A DNA stretch of 64,000 bases from Shewanella gelidimarina. Lineage in GTDB: Bacteria; Pseudomonadota; Gammaproteobacteria; Enterobacterales; Shewanellaceae. The translations under genes were made by a program, and so were the position numbers. The notes beneath the pieces were generated by a model that was given only the letters and a program-made list of their open reading frames with translations, was not told where the DNA came from and made no database searches. The stretch is from the NCBI RefSeq assembly GCF_023283945.1, contig NZ_JAKIKW010000002.1:1-64000 (forward strand), in the 5' to 3' direction. Position 1 is the first letter of the stretch, and each line of letters begins with the position of its first letter. This document shows, piece after piece, positions 39,097 to 48,414 of this stretch.

Positions 39097-39336
39097 GTGG
39101 CGGATGCAAAGCTTATTTTACTGCTAAAAACCAGTATTACTCTTGGCGTGCTACTCATATTGCTGGGGATCTATTGCCATAACTTTAGTGCATCGGTAGA
39201 GGCGATGGGGGTAAATGGCATCATTATCAGTGCGATGTGCATCGCTTTTGGTATGGTGTTGTCATTGCCAACAAAAATGTATCTGACGTTTATTCTCGTT
39301 AGAAGAGAATCAGAGCAGCAAAAGCAGCAAGATTAG
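39097..39336 (+). CDS. Small two-helix membrane protein of unknown function
   Basis: A 79-residue protein with GTG start and AAGGGGG eight bases upstream. Two membrane helices: about residues 8-27 (LLKTSITLGVLLILLGIYC) and 37-68 (GVNGIIISAMCIAFGMVLSL, then MYLTFILV), followed by a charged Gln-rich tail (RRESEQQKQQD). The hairpin with both ends on one side suggests a small inner-membrane subunit or regulator. I do not recognise a family. Confidence 0.6.
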   Translation: MADAKLILLLKTSITLGVLLILLGIYCHNFSASVEAMGVNGIIISAMCIAFGMVLSLPTKMYLTFILVRRESEQQKQQD

Positions 39337-39697
39337 GCTTGTTTCGATTTATGAAATGGATTTAGCGTAAAACACCTATGGTAAATCATATGGCGTTATA
39401 TTGGCTTTATGTTGAATGGGAGTAGATGAACGGTTAGTCGTATGAGTTCATCGTTGGCTCGCTTACTGAGCTGTAATACCACAGACAAACATCAGCAAAA
39501 CTCACTGCAATCGCATCGACAATAATGTTCTCCTCGACAGTAGGTTCAAGATTTTTAATTATTAGAAAGACAAAAGATGAACCTGACGGTTTGCCTTTTT
39601 GATCTAGTCTGAGCAATAAAGGAAAATGTCTGGCTTTAGAAAGCCAGATTTTGGGCATCATAGCTTAAATGCTAAGGTTTAAATCTAGTCAGAGTCA
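39337..39697 (+). other. Spacer, no gene seen
   Basis: 361 bases. A leftward 75-codon frame (39434-39661) exists but has no ribosome site and odd composition; I leave it out. The stretch probably contains the 3' end of the outer-membrane operon transcript. Confidence 0.45.
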
Positions 39698-40747
39698 TTA
39701 GAATTTGAAGGTATAGATGGCAACATAGTTCTGGCGACCATCACCAATATTGGCCTCAAGATCAAATGCATGGTGCTTGGTTAAGCTCCAGTCAAAGCCA
39801 ATCAAACCTGCATATTTAGTGATGTTTTCTTGGTCTATTGTATAGCTTAATCCCTCTAAACTCGGCCCTCCGCTGACCTCTGCATCTGACTGACTACTTG
39901 TACCTTGAGTATCCATATAGGAGGCTCCGATGTATGGGCTGATTATGCCCCAATTCTGAACCTGAAATGAGGTTCCTATCCGAGCGCTGACAAGTAGTGT
40001 TTCTGAATTGGTTCTATTGTCGTCGGTTTCACTCCAGGTGTAGCTGAAAGGTACAAGAATAAAGTAGTGGCTAAAACCATAAACAAAGTTGGTGGTGAAA
40101 CCATAATTCCAACCTGAGTAATCTGGAGATATTTTTGGTAGTTCAATGTTTTTAGGAACGTCGTCGCAAAATGCAGGCGTGACCCGGCCGCCACAAACTT
40201 CTTCTATTTTTTTAAATATGGCGGTGGGAATTTTGACATAGAGGTCGGTAGAACCTTCGAAACGTCCACCATGGACTCCCACTTGCATGAAAGGAAAGAT
40301 CCATGCTGCGGCGCGCAGTTGAATGCTGGCACTTTCAACATCAGGTTGACCAAAATCAATGCTATCGAGATCGAGTAATTCACCAATGTCGGTATCTTTA
40401 TAGCTAAGCCTTAAGTTTGATATGCCTAAGTCTTGTTGGGAGTAATTGGGGATAATAGAAATGGACAGCGGCAGCGGTAAATCATAACCTTTTGCAATCA
40501 CCTGTTGTCCGAAAAAGGGTAAGAATCGATCCCACTTCGCATTTGGGTTGCCGCCTTTACTAGGAATGATATCTGAGCGTTCTATTTCGTTGCGATTTTC
40601 TTGGCGTTTTTCTCTGGCTGTTTGTGCTTTGGGCCGTTCTATCTCTTCACTGGATTTGAGAGGCTCTGTCGTTTGAGCGACAGGTTCATCTGTAGCGATA
40701 ACCGATGATGAAAATAGAATAACAAGTAAGCTAGCCAATCGATACAT
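39698..40747 (-). CDS. Outer-membrane beta-barrel protein of unknown function
   Basis: A 349-residue exported protein. I start at the ATG at 40747, with AAAGGGA 9 bases upstream, which gives a normal signal peptide (YRLASLLVILFSSSVIA). A charged, disordered segment (about 25-60, rich in Glu, Lys, Arg) precedes a barrel with alternating strands (YGFTTNFVYGFSHYFILVPFSYTW) and the C-terminal outer-membrane signature YTFKF. It lies 13 bases after the Omp85-like gene, so the two form an operon. No family name can be given with confidence. Confidence 0.75.
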   Translation of the reverse strand: MYRLASLLVILFSSSVIATDEPVAQTTEPLKSSEEIERPKAQTAREKRQENRNEIERSDIIPSKGGNPNAKWDRFLPFFGQQVIAKGYDLPLPLSISIIPNYSQQDLGISNLRLSYKDTDIGELLDLDSIDFGQPDVESASIQLRAAAWIFPFMQVGVHGGRFEGSTDLYVKIPTAIFKKIEEVCGGRVTPAFCDDVPKNIELPKISPDYSGWNYGFTTNFVYGFSHYFILVPFSYTWSETDDNRTNSETLLVSARIGTSFQVQNWGIISPYIGASYMDTQGTSSQSDAEVSGGPSLEGLSYTIDQENITKYAGLIGFDWSLTKHHAFDLEANIGDGRQNYVAIYTFKF

Positions 40748-40760
40748 GAGTGAATCCCTT

Positions 40761-42062
40761 TTAAAATGCTTCATTAAAGGTTAAATAAAATCCGCTTTCA
40801 GTTGCACTTCTACCGTAGTCGACCCTTACATTCATTCTAGGCTGTAGCTCATAGCGATAACCTACACCATAACTGAAAATTATATCTTCGTAGAGCTGAT
40901 TAGGGTTTTCTGAAATAGAGCCCATCCCAGTAAAAACAGTCATACCGTGTCTAGTCAGTTCATGATTGCTATCTTTAAATGTATGTCGATATTCAACACT
41001 ATTCTCGATGGTGTTTTTATCGCGATAATGGCCTCTATAAACACCTCTTAGCGAGTCCTGCCCACCCAAGGTTGGCATGTCATAATAGGGAATGTCGCCC
41101 TTACTCCATTGAAATTGATTGTAAAAAGCTAATACTCGGCCAACAGCAAGAGAGTAGTAGTAACGGTAGTCTAACGCCAATTTTTGATAGTCATTATCGC
41201 TCCCTATTTTTTGAGAGTAAGCGATATACTCGAAACTCAGAAAATGACCTTTCCATGCATTAACAGAAAAATCTCGAGTATCCTTTTCCAGTACGATGCC
41301 TAATCCAAGCGAAAAGGGTTTATCTTTAAACTCTTGAAAATTAGGATCATCTATCGCTGTTTGTGGCAATGAATCTTGATTCGGTTGGTAGTATTTAATC
41401 TGTAGTGCGGGGCCAATATAAAAACCATATTCGGTTTCGAAGGTTAAATTACCTTGGTAGTTAATAAAGTTGTACTCATACAAGAGATCATCGGACGATT
41501 CCTGTGCTTCTCCAGCGTCATAACCAATGCCCCAGTAATACTCATTTTGCTTACCCATTGTGAGTTTACCTATATAGCGAATGGCATTATCATCAAAAAA
41601 TAGATTTTGTTTGGAACGTAAGCCTAGCCCTACGCCATCATCGAGTTCATTGGCTATCGCGACTAAAGTGACACTCGAGCGTTGTAACGCTTCTTCCGCT
41701 CTATTGGTTGAAAAAGAATATAAAGCACCAGCCGCGAGCATTAGCCCTGTTTCAGGCATATAGCCAGGTCCACCTAAAATAGAAAACAAAGGTAATCCAT
41801 TTTTGGTTGAATGGTCTTTTAATGCTTTTTTGTATTGATCTTTTTTATGCTCTAACTGCTCACACTGAGTTGTACAGTTATCTAACTTTTCATCAATGTC
41901 ATCGATAGCTTTTTTATAATCATTAGTACGTTGGACGGCTTGCTCTTTTTCTGAAAAATATGGCAAGTCATTAGCAACGGGTAGGCTTTCAATTGAACTA
42001 AGTTCAGTTGATTGAGCAAAGAGATAAGCTGGGAAAAGGCAAGCTAGTAAAAGCTTCTTCAT
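40761..42062 (-). CDS. POTRA-less Omp85-family outer-membrane barrel
   Basis: A 433-residue exported protein. The start at 42062 follows AGGAC; the longer frame begins at TTG. After the signal peptide (LLLACLFPAYLFA) comes a short coiled coil with a CxxxC pair (residues about 45-85: CTTQCEQLEHKKDQYKKAL), then a barrel of the surface-antigen (BamA/TamA C-terminal) type. The L6 loop motif that in Omp85 reads VRGF appears as SLRGVYRGHYRDK. No POTRA domains are present, so it cannot work like BamA itself. The partner barrel is encoded next. Function unknown; insertion or export of the partner is a guess. Confidence 0.78.
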   Translation of the reverse strand: MKKLLLACLFPAYLFAQSTELSSIESLPVANDLPYFSEKEQAVQRTNDYKKAIDDIDEKLDNCTTQCEQLEHKKDQYKKALKDHSTKNGLPLFSILGGPGYMPETGLMLAAGALYSFSTNRAEEALQRSSVTLVAIANELDDGVGLGLRSKQNLFFDDNAIRYIGKLTMGKQNEYYWGIGYDAGEAQESSDDLLYEYNFINYQGNLTFETEYGFYIGPALQIKYYQPNQDSLPQTAIDDPNFQEFKDKPFSLGLGIVLEKDTRDFSVNAWKGHFLSFEYIAYSQKIGSDNDYQKLALDYRYYYSLAVGRVLAFYNQFQWSKGDIPYYDMPTLGGQDSLRGVYRGHYRDKNTIENSVEYRHTFKDSNHELTRHGMTVFTGMGSISENPNQLYEDIIFSYGVGYRYELQPRMNVRVDYGRSATESGFYLTFNEAF

Positions 42063-43365
42063 AAGGTCCTGTTGCAAATAAAGTCAAATAGGTGAGGGGA
42101 GACAACGCTAATGTTGATTAATTTGTTAAAAGAAAATCGCTGTTTCAGAATAAATATAGTGTAAACCTAGCATTTTACAAACCTGGTCCGTAGCGAGCAT
42201 AGATAAGGCTTATATAGAGTCAGTGGACTTGTTAAGACGGTTGTTTTCTAGTCCAGCTAAGGCCTTTTGGTGTCTTATAAGCAAACTACATTCACGATAT
42301 AGAAAGGTATTAGCAAATGTAGAACGTTGTTAGTTATGTTCTTTGCCCATTTACGAAACTTACTATTAACCACTGTCATTGGGTAAGTAGACGTTAACAG
42401 GATAGAAATGCTTGTTGATGCATTCTGGTTGCTGAGCTGTAGTGACGGTTTAGTGACCCTAAATTTTATCCTCTGTGATAATAATGAAATTGTCTGCTTA
42501 TATGTCATAGTGGCAGAAACTCTGCGATGCACTTAATACAAACCAAGCCATATAGTATAAAAATGTAATGGGGATCCTCTGGAACAGTAGTTGTAATATG
42601 TTTTTACTAAAGGATTATGCTGTGAGAGTAATAATGGGCATGTTCCTATACAGCGCTTTTAAAGCATGTAATAACCTACTAAACGTCTAAAAGATATGAA
42701 CAAAGCCTGAATGTATTCCATATTGAATTTCTTTGTGGCCTTCAAGTTAACTCCAATTTACTTGATTTGATCCACAAGTACTAATTTGTATTTTTTATGG
42801 ATTACAATTTACAACTTTTTAATTTACGTCTCATAAAGTGACAGATAATTATTTATTTTTGATGTGATTCATTAGTCTGTAGATTGTTTGGTTAGTGATG
42901 TTTTAAATTACAAAATAGGGTGTTCTTAAAAGAAGAATTAGTTATTGATAGCACTCGGTTGTTAATCGCTTACTTTAGGTGATTATTATATTTATCGTCA
43001 AATGACGACCATATCGAAATCCATTCTAAAACGGCAAGGTTAATGATAGAACGACTAATCGCTGCAAATCCTAAGTGAAACGGTATGATGTGTTGTTGGA
43101 GAAGATAGTTGGGCTCAATGACCTGATCCAATGCAGGTGTATCGGACCGAATAAGTAACCTTACGCCTCATATTAATCTGTCTCAGCTTATAGGTTTAGC
43201 TTTATCTATCTGTTATCAATGATTTTATAGTAATTTATGTAAAAGCATATATTAGCTAGGCATGTTAGGTGGAACTTTGTACATAACTTGCCAATGTTGT
43301 CATATTTAATAATGTTTTACACTCAGTAATCAGTTAATTCTACCGAATGACTTACTGGTGAGAGT
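42063..43365 (+). other. Long AT-rich spacer without a recognised gene
   Basis: 1303 bases. Longest frames have no ribosome site; I leave them out. A possible 22-codon frame starts at a GTG near 42622 after AAAGGAT, too short to support. CGTCAAATGACG near 43002-43013 is a small inverted repeat. The base composition is clearly more AT-rich than the flanking genes, which fits a horizontally acquired or decayed segment in front of the signalling operon. Its promoter must lie in the last 200 bases. Confidence 0.5.
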
Positions 43366-43605
43366 ATGAAGAACGAGCAAGTAACAGGACTTTATTTTAA
43401 TGAGAGCAACCATCGTATGTGGATTATGTATACACAGTTATACCCCGAACGTATCGATGGCGTAGACAGAGAACTATATGTGGGACTATTAAAACAATTA
43501 AGCAAAACTAATGGAACGCGTGATGACCTCTACCAATTACTCTTATTCAAAAGACAAGCAGAACCATGTGTTTTCGACGTTTTTGAAACATCTTCGTCAA
43601 AATAA
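43366..43605 (+). CDS. Small protein opening the signalling operon
   Basis: A 79-residue protein of unknown family. GGTGAGAG precedes the ATG. The sequence (YPERIDGVDRELYVGLLKQL near the middle) reads as soluble and mixed alpha/beta. Its last 27 codons overlap the start of the XRE regulator in another frame, an overlap of 83 bases, which is unusual for a chance arrangement and suggests translational coupling. It is the first of five overlapping genes. Existence is probable; function is unknown. Confidence 0.5.
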   Translation: MKNEQVTGLYFNESNHRMWIMYTQLYPERIDGVDRELYVGLLKQLSKTNGTRDDLYQLLLFKRQAEPCVFDVFETSSSK

Positions 43606-44485
43606 CGACCTGTCACAAGAGCAGCTATGTTTACACCTTAGGCAACACAGTAGTCTTTTTTATAACTTAGATACTATTACTGTTAGTCGCTGGGAGCGTG
43701 GTGTCAATATTCCATCTTTAGCTAAACAAGCCGAAATAGTTGAACTGTACGATAATGAACTCACTAGTATTTATAGCCGGGATAAACAGTTCTTAAAAGA
43801 GTGTAGCAATTTAGTGGCTATTCCTAATGCGCCGGAGATTAAATCAAGCCACCCCTATTACGCAAATGATGAGTATCAGATTAAAAATATTGATATTGAA
43901 GATGATAGTTTTTACTTAGTGCTAAAGATGATCCTACGTTATGAAGGTAATCCAAGTCTTAAATTAAAGCATCCTCTTGAAGATTTTTTTTGGTTGAAAA
44001 ATGTAAAAATATCCATAGCAATCGCATTTAACGGTCAAATTGTTGGCCATGGTTTGTACCTTGAAACATCGGCTCAAAATTTTCTTGAACTAGTCAATAT
44101 CAATAGTGATCTGAGTGAAATAGTGGCTAATTGCGAACACAAAGATCGTGACGCAATGTTAGTTTTGTCCTCCGCTGGTGCAACTAAACAAGTTGAAAAC
44201 AGCATCATGTCGACTTATATCAATCAATTTTCTCAGCAAAAATATCTACGCTACCTCTGCTTTAGCATCTGTGATGAAGGGTTCATCAAAAAACTAAACA
44301 CGGCCAAGTTAGAGCCGTTTAAGGTAAGAAATATGGAATTTAACGACAGAATGATTGCTATTCACTCCTTTCTATTAAGTCGCTCTGAATTGATGGCGAA
44401 TCGATTTTTACTTAAGTTAGCGGTGATATCGCCGAAGCGATTAGTCACCTTTCTTGGCAATGATGAACAAGGAGGTCGCTCATGA
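43523..44485 (+). CDS. XRE-type HTH regulator with GNAT-like C-terminal domain
   Basis: A 320-residue protein. Residues about 10-75 form a Cro/CI-type helix-turn-helix (FLKHLRQNNDLSQEQLCLHL, then TVSRWERGVNIPSLAKQ). The C-terminal 170 residues have the order of strands seen in GNAT acetyltransferases (SIAIAFNGQIVGHGLYLE, then YLCFSICDEGFIKKLNTAKL) but lack an obvious acetyl-CoA loop, so I call it GNAT-like only by inference. An alternative start at 43511 adds four residues. Its stop overlaps the REC-EAL start by 4 bases (ATGA). Confidence 0.7.
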   Translation: MTSTNYSYSKDKQNHVFSTFLKHLRQNNDLSQEQLCLHLRQHSSLFYNLDTITVSRWERGVNIPSLAKQAEIVELYDNELTSIYSRDKQFLKECSNLVAIPNAPEIKSSHPYYANDEYQIKNIDIEDDSFYLVLKMILRYEGNPSLKLKHPLEDFFWLKNVKISIAIAFNGQIVGHGLYLETSAQNFLELVNINSDLSEIVANCEHKDRDAMLVLSSAGATKQVENSIMSTYINQFSQQKYLRYLCFSICDEGFIKKLNTAKLEPFKVRNMEFNDRMIAIHSFLLSRSELMANRFLLKLAVISPKRLVTFLGNDEQGGRS

Positions 44486-45702
44486 AGATACTTATTGTTG
44501 ATGATCAGGCATTTGTAAGAGAAACAATAAAAAGCGAGTTTATCCAAATAGCGCCTGAAGTGAGTTTTGATTTCCATGAAGCCGATTGTGGTAATAAGGC
44601 AATCGAGATGCTTGAACATAATAGCTTAAGTGATCTGCCAACTATCGAATTGGTGATAGCAGACCTGAAAATGGAAAATGGTGATGGTCTTGCCATTATC
44701 AACCACATGGCGACAACCCGTAGCCGTGAGATCCCAATAGCAATAGTCAGTTCTTCTGATAAACGAACACTTGAACTCATTGGTAATATTACTAACAGCT
44801 TTAGTTTAAATTTAGTCGGGGTATTTCAAAAACCACTGGATATTAGTGATATTTACGCTTCAATAGCAGCAAAAAAAGCCTTTCCACAAGAACCTGATAT
44901 ATCCGAAGAGATCACGCCTATTTGTAATGAGGCGAACATCACTTCATTACTAAACGAAGAGAATTTGTTTCTGTGCTATCAACCAAAGATAAATATAAAG
45001 ACAGGCGAACTAGTCGGTTTTGAGGTTTTGTCTCGGCTTTGCATTCAAGGTGATGGGTTTATCTACCCTGATAAGTTTATCCCTTTGATTGAAAAGGCTG
45101 GCTTGAATTGTCAATTTACCAAGTTAGTGCTCAATCAGGCGTTATCGCAATGGCATCTATTTGAGAAACTTAAGAGCTATAGCTTATCCATTAATATTAG
45201 CGCTAATGATCTGTTATCTGATGACTTTATCAATTATGTAATTGATAAACATTTAACTAATTCTGATATTAAACTAATGCTCGAACTGACGGAGTCTCAG
45301 CAAACGATCAATCAAGATCGCTCCTTACAGGCTATCGCTAAGTTGATTATTAATGACATTCCGATATCGCTAGATGACTTCGGTAAAAGCTATTCCACTT
45401 TTGACCGGTTAGACAGTATTCCATTTGATGAAATCAAAATTGATAAAGACTTTGTGTCAGATCTTGATGTCAATTTACAGCACCAAGCCATTGTTGAGTC
45501 AACGATTGCTTTAGCCCGTAAACTTAATGTCAAAGTCGTTGCTGAAGGCGTAGAAACGTTATCGGTACTAAAGCGACTACAGATGCTCGGATGCCATATT
45601 GCACAAGGTTATTTCATCAGCCCACCCATCGAAGGGCGCTATTTAATGGCTTGGATTAATGAATACAACCTACAACACGAGTGCCAATATGTCAGCTGCT
45701 AG
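44482..45702 (+). CDS. Response regulator with EAL c-di-GMP phosphodiesterase
   Basis: A 406-residue protein: receiver (residues 2-130) with D7/D8, phospho-Asp D61 (VIADLKMENGDG) and a conserved Lys in VFQKPLD; then an EAL domain (about 155-395). Catalytic residues are present: GFEVLSRL (the EAL position), SINISAND, LELTES, LDDFGKSYS, IKIDKDFV and VAEGVET. So it can probably degrade c-di-GMP when phosphorylated. Third gene of the overlapping operon; AGGAGG lies just before its ATG inside the XRE gene. Confidence 0.9.
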   Translation: MKILIVDDQAFVRETIKSEFIQIAPEVSFDFHEADCGNKAIEMLEHNSLSDLPTIELVIADLKMENGDGLAIINHMATTRSREIPIAIVSSSDKRTLELIGNITNSFSLNLVGVFQKPLDISDIYASIAAKKAFPQEPDISEEITPICNEANITSLLNEENLFLCYQPKINIKTGELVGFEVLSRLCIQGDGFIYPDKFIPLIEKAGLNCQFTKLVLNQALSQWHLFEKLKSYSLSINISANDLLSDDFINYVIDKHLTNSDIKLMLELTESQQTINQDRSLQAIAKLIINDIPISLDDFGKSYSTFDRLDSIPFDEIKIDKDFVSDLDVNLQHQAIVESTIALARKLNVKVVAEGVETLSVLKRLQMLGCHIAQGYFISPPIEGRYLMAWINEYNLQHECQYVSC

Positions 45703-45997
45703 CCAAGGGATTAAAACTAAACTCCGTACTTTCTTTGCTCATTTTAATGATGATAGTCGAAGTCACCTCTATGGAGTATTAGCATTAGAATTGGATAACC
45801 TGGCTTTTGAGGCGAGTTTATTATCTAGCACTAATACCGTTAATATTTCGGCACAACTTCATAAGTACAAAGGGATATGTCGGTATTTGAAAATTCACAA
45901 TGAAGCGCTATACAGCGATGAAACCAACAAAATTGAACTGCTCGGCAATATCACTTGTCTTCAAGGTTTACTTAAGGATATTGAAAGTGAAATTTAG
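45689..45997 (+). CDS. Small Hpt-like phosphotransfer protein
   Basis: A 102-residue all-helical protein. H58 lies in QLHKYKGICRYL, the HxxKG pattern of histidine phosphotransfer domains (HxLKG). I start at the ATG at 45689 inside the end of the EAL gene (14-base overlap); an ATG at 45659 is possible. It overlaps the start of the next kinase by 11 bases. In position it could pass phosphate from the hybrid kinase receiver to the REC-EAL protein. It is shorter and more divergent than typical Hpt proteins, so the call is by motif and context. Confidence 0.62.
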   Translation: MSAASQGIKTKLRTFFAHFNDDSRSHLYGVLALELDNLAFEASLLSSTNTVNISAQLHKYKGICRYLKIHNEALYSDETNKIELLGNITCLQGLLKDIESEI

Positions 45998-48038
45998 TGG
46001 TCTTGCCCGCGTAGCCTTTGTCGTTGGGGTGTTAGGTACAATGCTGATTGATGTTGCGCTTTGGAATCATGGCCAAGAGGAAATGGCGAAGCAATACCAA
46101 AGTCGGGCTGATAAACTGTACGATTCATCTAGAGACATGTTAATCCAGCACCGAATTATGATGGATGCACTTCGCTCTTTTTTTAATGCTTCTGATGAGG
46201 TCACTAATGCCGAGTTTACGCTCTTTGCTAAAGACTTACTGAAAATAAAATCGGCAATTGCATTTACGTTGGGTCCAGATTTAAAGCCGAAATATATCTC
46301 CGACCCGGAATTTTATGATGTTATAAATTCCGAGCGTGCTCATACGGAACTTAATGGCAAAATAACTTATGAGGTTGAAGATTTTGCCACCATAGTTATC
46401 AGTATTGATGAGCCTAAGCAGCCCTATCTTGTTTATGCGGTCTCTCATAAAAGACTACAGCGAAAAATAGAAGAAAATAGTGATGTTTGTGAGAGGTTTA
46501 CGTTAGGCGATAGGACACTTAGTAATCTCGAATGTCAGCGCCATGAAGGCAGGTTTTTAGCCTCGTTACTTGGGTTTCATTCAGAGCAATTTGTTGATGT
46601 ACCAGAATATAATACCAGCTATCGTTTGTCTGTTGATTACATGCCCACAAAGAAAGAGATGCTTGAAATAGCACAACTTTTAGTCGTATTTACGTTGTTC
46701 GGATTGACGTTCTCACTGCTCGTTTCTTTGATGATTCAAAATCGTAGCGATAAAGAAAAGCAGCGTATTGAGTCAAACTCAAAATTGGCATTATTGTCTA
46801 CACTCAATCATGAGATTAGAACACCGATTAACGCTGTTTTAGGTTATGCCAATATGTTAAAGGCACAGGCTTGTTGTTCAGTAAGTGGTAAAGACACACT
46901 CGATAAAATCATCTGGTCAGCTAACTTACTTAATAGCGTTGCACAAAACACACTAACCTACAGCAAGGCTAGCTCAGGAACTTTAAAGCTGCATTATGAA
47001 GAGATTAACTTTCCTCAATTCCTGCACAAAATTGACGATTATTATCGGGCGTTTAGTCATACACATAAAAAACACTTAGAAATGGAATTCTCTGGGGATA
47101 TTCCTGAATTTATCCAACTAGATGACACGAAGTTTTTCCAGTTAACCACCAATTTTATTAATAACGCCTTTAAGTACAGCAGTGGAGACCTTGTGATCTT
47201 TAATGTCAAAGTTCGTCCATTGCCACACCATCTAGTGGATACGTCAGAAATGGGGAAAAAGCCTTTAGATGGCTTTGTTAGAGTAGCGGTTAAGGATTTT
47301 GGCAAAGGAATGTCAAAAGCATCAATGGAAGCAATAACAAAACCTTTTACCACCGATTTGAAATCATCCTTGGCGCTTAAATCGGGCATTGGAATTGGCT
47401 TGTATACCTGTAAAAAAGTGATTGAGAGTGTGGGAGGTAGTATCAGAATCCGCAGTCGTAAAAATCAAGGGACTTTAGTGATCTTCCAATTTCCTTTTCG
47501 GCTAACTAATACGTCACATGACCAAGAATTTGTAGTCGACCCAATGGTCAAACAGTACAATTCAAGTGTGAGTATTACAGCGGCAAAGGAGACTGATCAG
47601 CTGGCCTTAAATGCCAAGATTCATCAATCCAATGTAACTAACAGAAAACAGATATTACTCGTAGATGACAATCTTTTTAATTTAGAGGTCTGTAAGTCAA
47701 TGCTCGAAAGTGATGGATACATAGTCACAACAGCTAAAGATCGACGAGAATCAATTAGTGCGTTAAATAACATTTATGGTGAAGCTCTGGCAGCTAGTGA
47801 AGCCCCCTCTCTTATTGTATTAATGGATTACATGCTTGACGAAACTGATGGTTTAACACTGATATCGTCATTAAGAGAGTTAGGTTTTCATCAGCCAAAG
47901 TATTTTATTCTATCTGCCAATTGTAAAGATGAAATACCAAAGTCAGCTCTGTTCCCTGAGATTACTTTTTTACAAAAACCACTTGATATCAAAACGATAA
48001 GAGCGCTAAATGACTCGAGTTTTCTCAAGCCATTTTGA
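45987..48038 (+). CDS. Hybrid sensor histidine kinase (periplasmic sensor, HisKA, REC)
   Basis: A 683-residue membrane kinase. I start at the GTG at 45987, after AAGGAT, because the frame further up lies wholly inside the Hpt gene. TM1 is residues 8-24 and TM2 about 225-250, with a periplasmic sensor between (no family seen; CHASE-like size). HisKA has H275 (LNHEIRTPINAVLGY). The ATPase has NFINNAFKYSSG, VKDFGKGM and SGIGIGLYTCKKVIES. The receiver has D614 (IVLMDYMLDETDG). Having no Hpt domain of its own, it needs the adjacent Hpt protein to relay phosphate. Last gene of the operon. Confidence 0.9.
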   Translation: MKFSGLARVAFVVGVLGTMLIDVALWNHGQEEMAKQYQSRADKLYDSSRDMLIQHRIMMDALRSFFNASDEVTNAEFTLFAKDLLKIKSAIAFTLGPDLKPKYISDPEFYDVINSERAHTELNGKITYEVEDFATIVISIDEPKQPYLVYAVSHKRLQRKIEENSDVCERFTLGDRTLSNLECQRHEGRFLASLLGFHSEQFVDVPEYNTSYRLSVDYMPTKKEMLEIAQLLVVFTLFGLTFSLLVSLMIQNRSDKEKQRIESNSKLALLSTLNHEIRTPINAVLGYANMLKAQACCSVSGKDTLDKIIWSANLLNSVAQNTLTYSKASSGTLKLHYEEINFPQFLHKIDDYYRAFSHTHKKHLEMEFSGDIPEFIQLDDTKFFQLTTNFINNAFKYSSGDLVIFNVKVRPLPHHLVDTSEMGKKPLDGFVRVAVKDFGKGMSKASMEAITKPFTTDLKSSLALKSGIGIGLYTCKKVIESVGGSIRIRSRKNQGTLVIFQFPFRLTNTSHDQEFVVDPMVKQYNSSVSITAAKETDQLALNAKIHQSNVTNRKQILLVDDNLFNLEVCKSMLESDGYIVTTAKDRRESISALNNIYGEALAASEAPSLIVLMDYMLDETDGLTLISSLRELGFHQPKYFILSANCKDEIPKSALFPEITFLQKPLDIKTIRALNDSSFLKPF

Positions 48039-48414
48039 AGTTAAAGCTAACAAAATAATATCTAGAGTTTCTCGCATTAGATTGACGTTGTGTTCATTCT
48101 AATTTAGATGTTCTATTGAAAATGCAGGGTCGATATAGGCTGTTGAATTTGTTGGGTTTGATAGCAAATTAAGATGGCTCGATGTGGTCTATGAAGTACG
48201 TTTCTTAGAGTATTATGGTCGCTGCTATTAGCCCTTATATGAAGAGCTTGGAATATCTGACATTCGTCGCGAGCAGACATTATCGATAACCTCTTTTTTA
48301 GAACATTCGGTAACCATGCTTTATTTCTCTTTTACGCTACTATTTTAAATTTCCAGAGGGAAGGTTAACTCATTCTCTTGAAATTATTGATGAATAAATA
48401 TAGTTGGAGTTTGT
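48039..48414 (+). other. Spacer, no gene seen
   Basis: 376 bases between the kinase and the EamA gene. No coding frame, no clear hairpin terminator. The EamA promoter should lie in the last 100 bases. Confidence 0.45.

Noticed and set aside
39434..39661. Leftward 75-codon frame
   Set aside because: No ribosome site and no family resemblance; likely spacer.
42275..42532. Leftward 85-codon frame in the AT-rich spacer
   Set aside because: Composition looks like a chance frame, no ribosome site, no hydrophobic or motif pattern.
45900..45986. ATG at 45900 as start of the hybrid kinase
   Set aside because: It would lie wholly inside the Hpt gene and add 29 residues before TM1; the GTG at 45987 has AAGGAT upstream.
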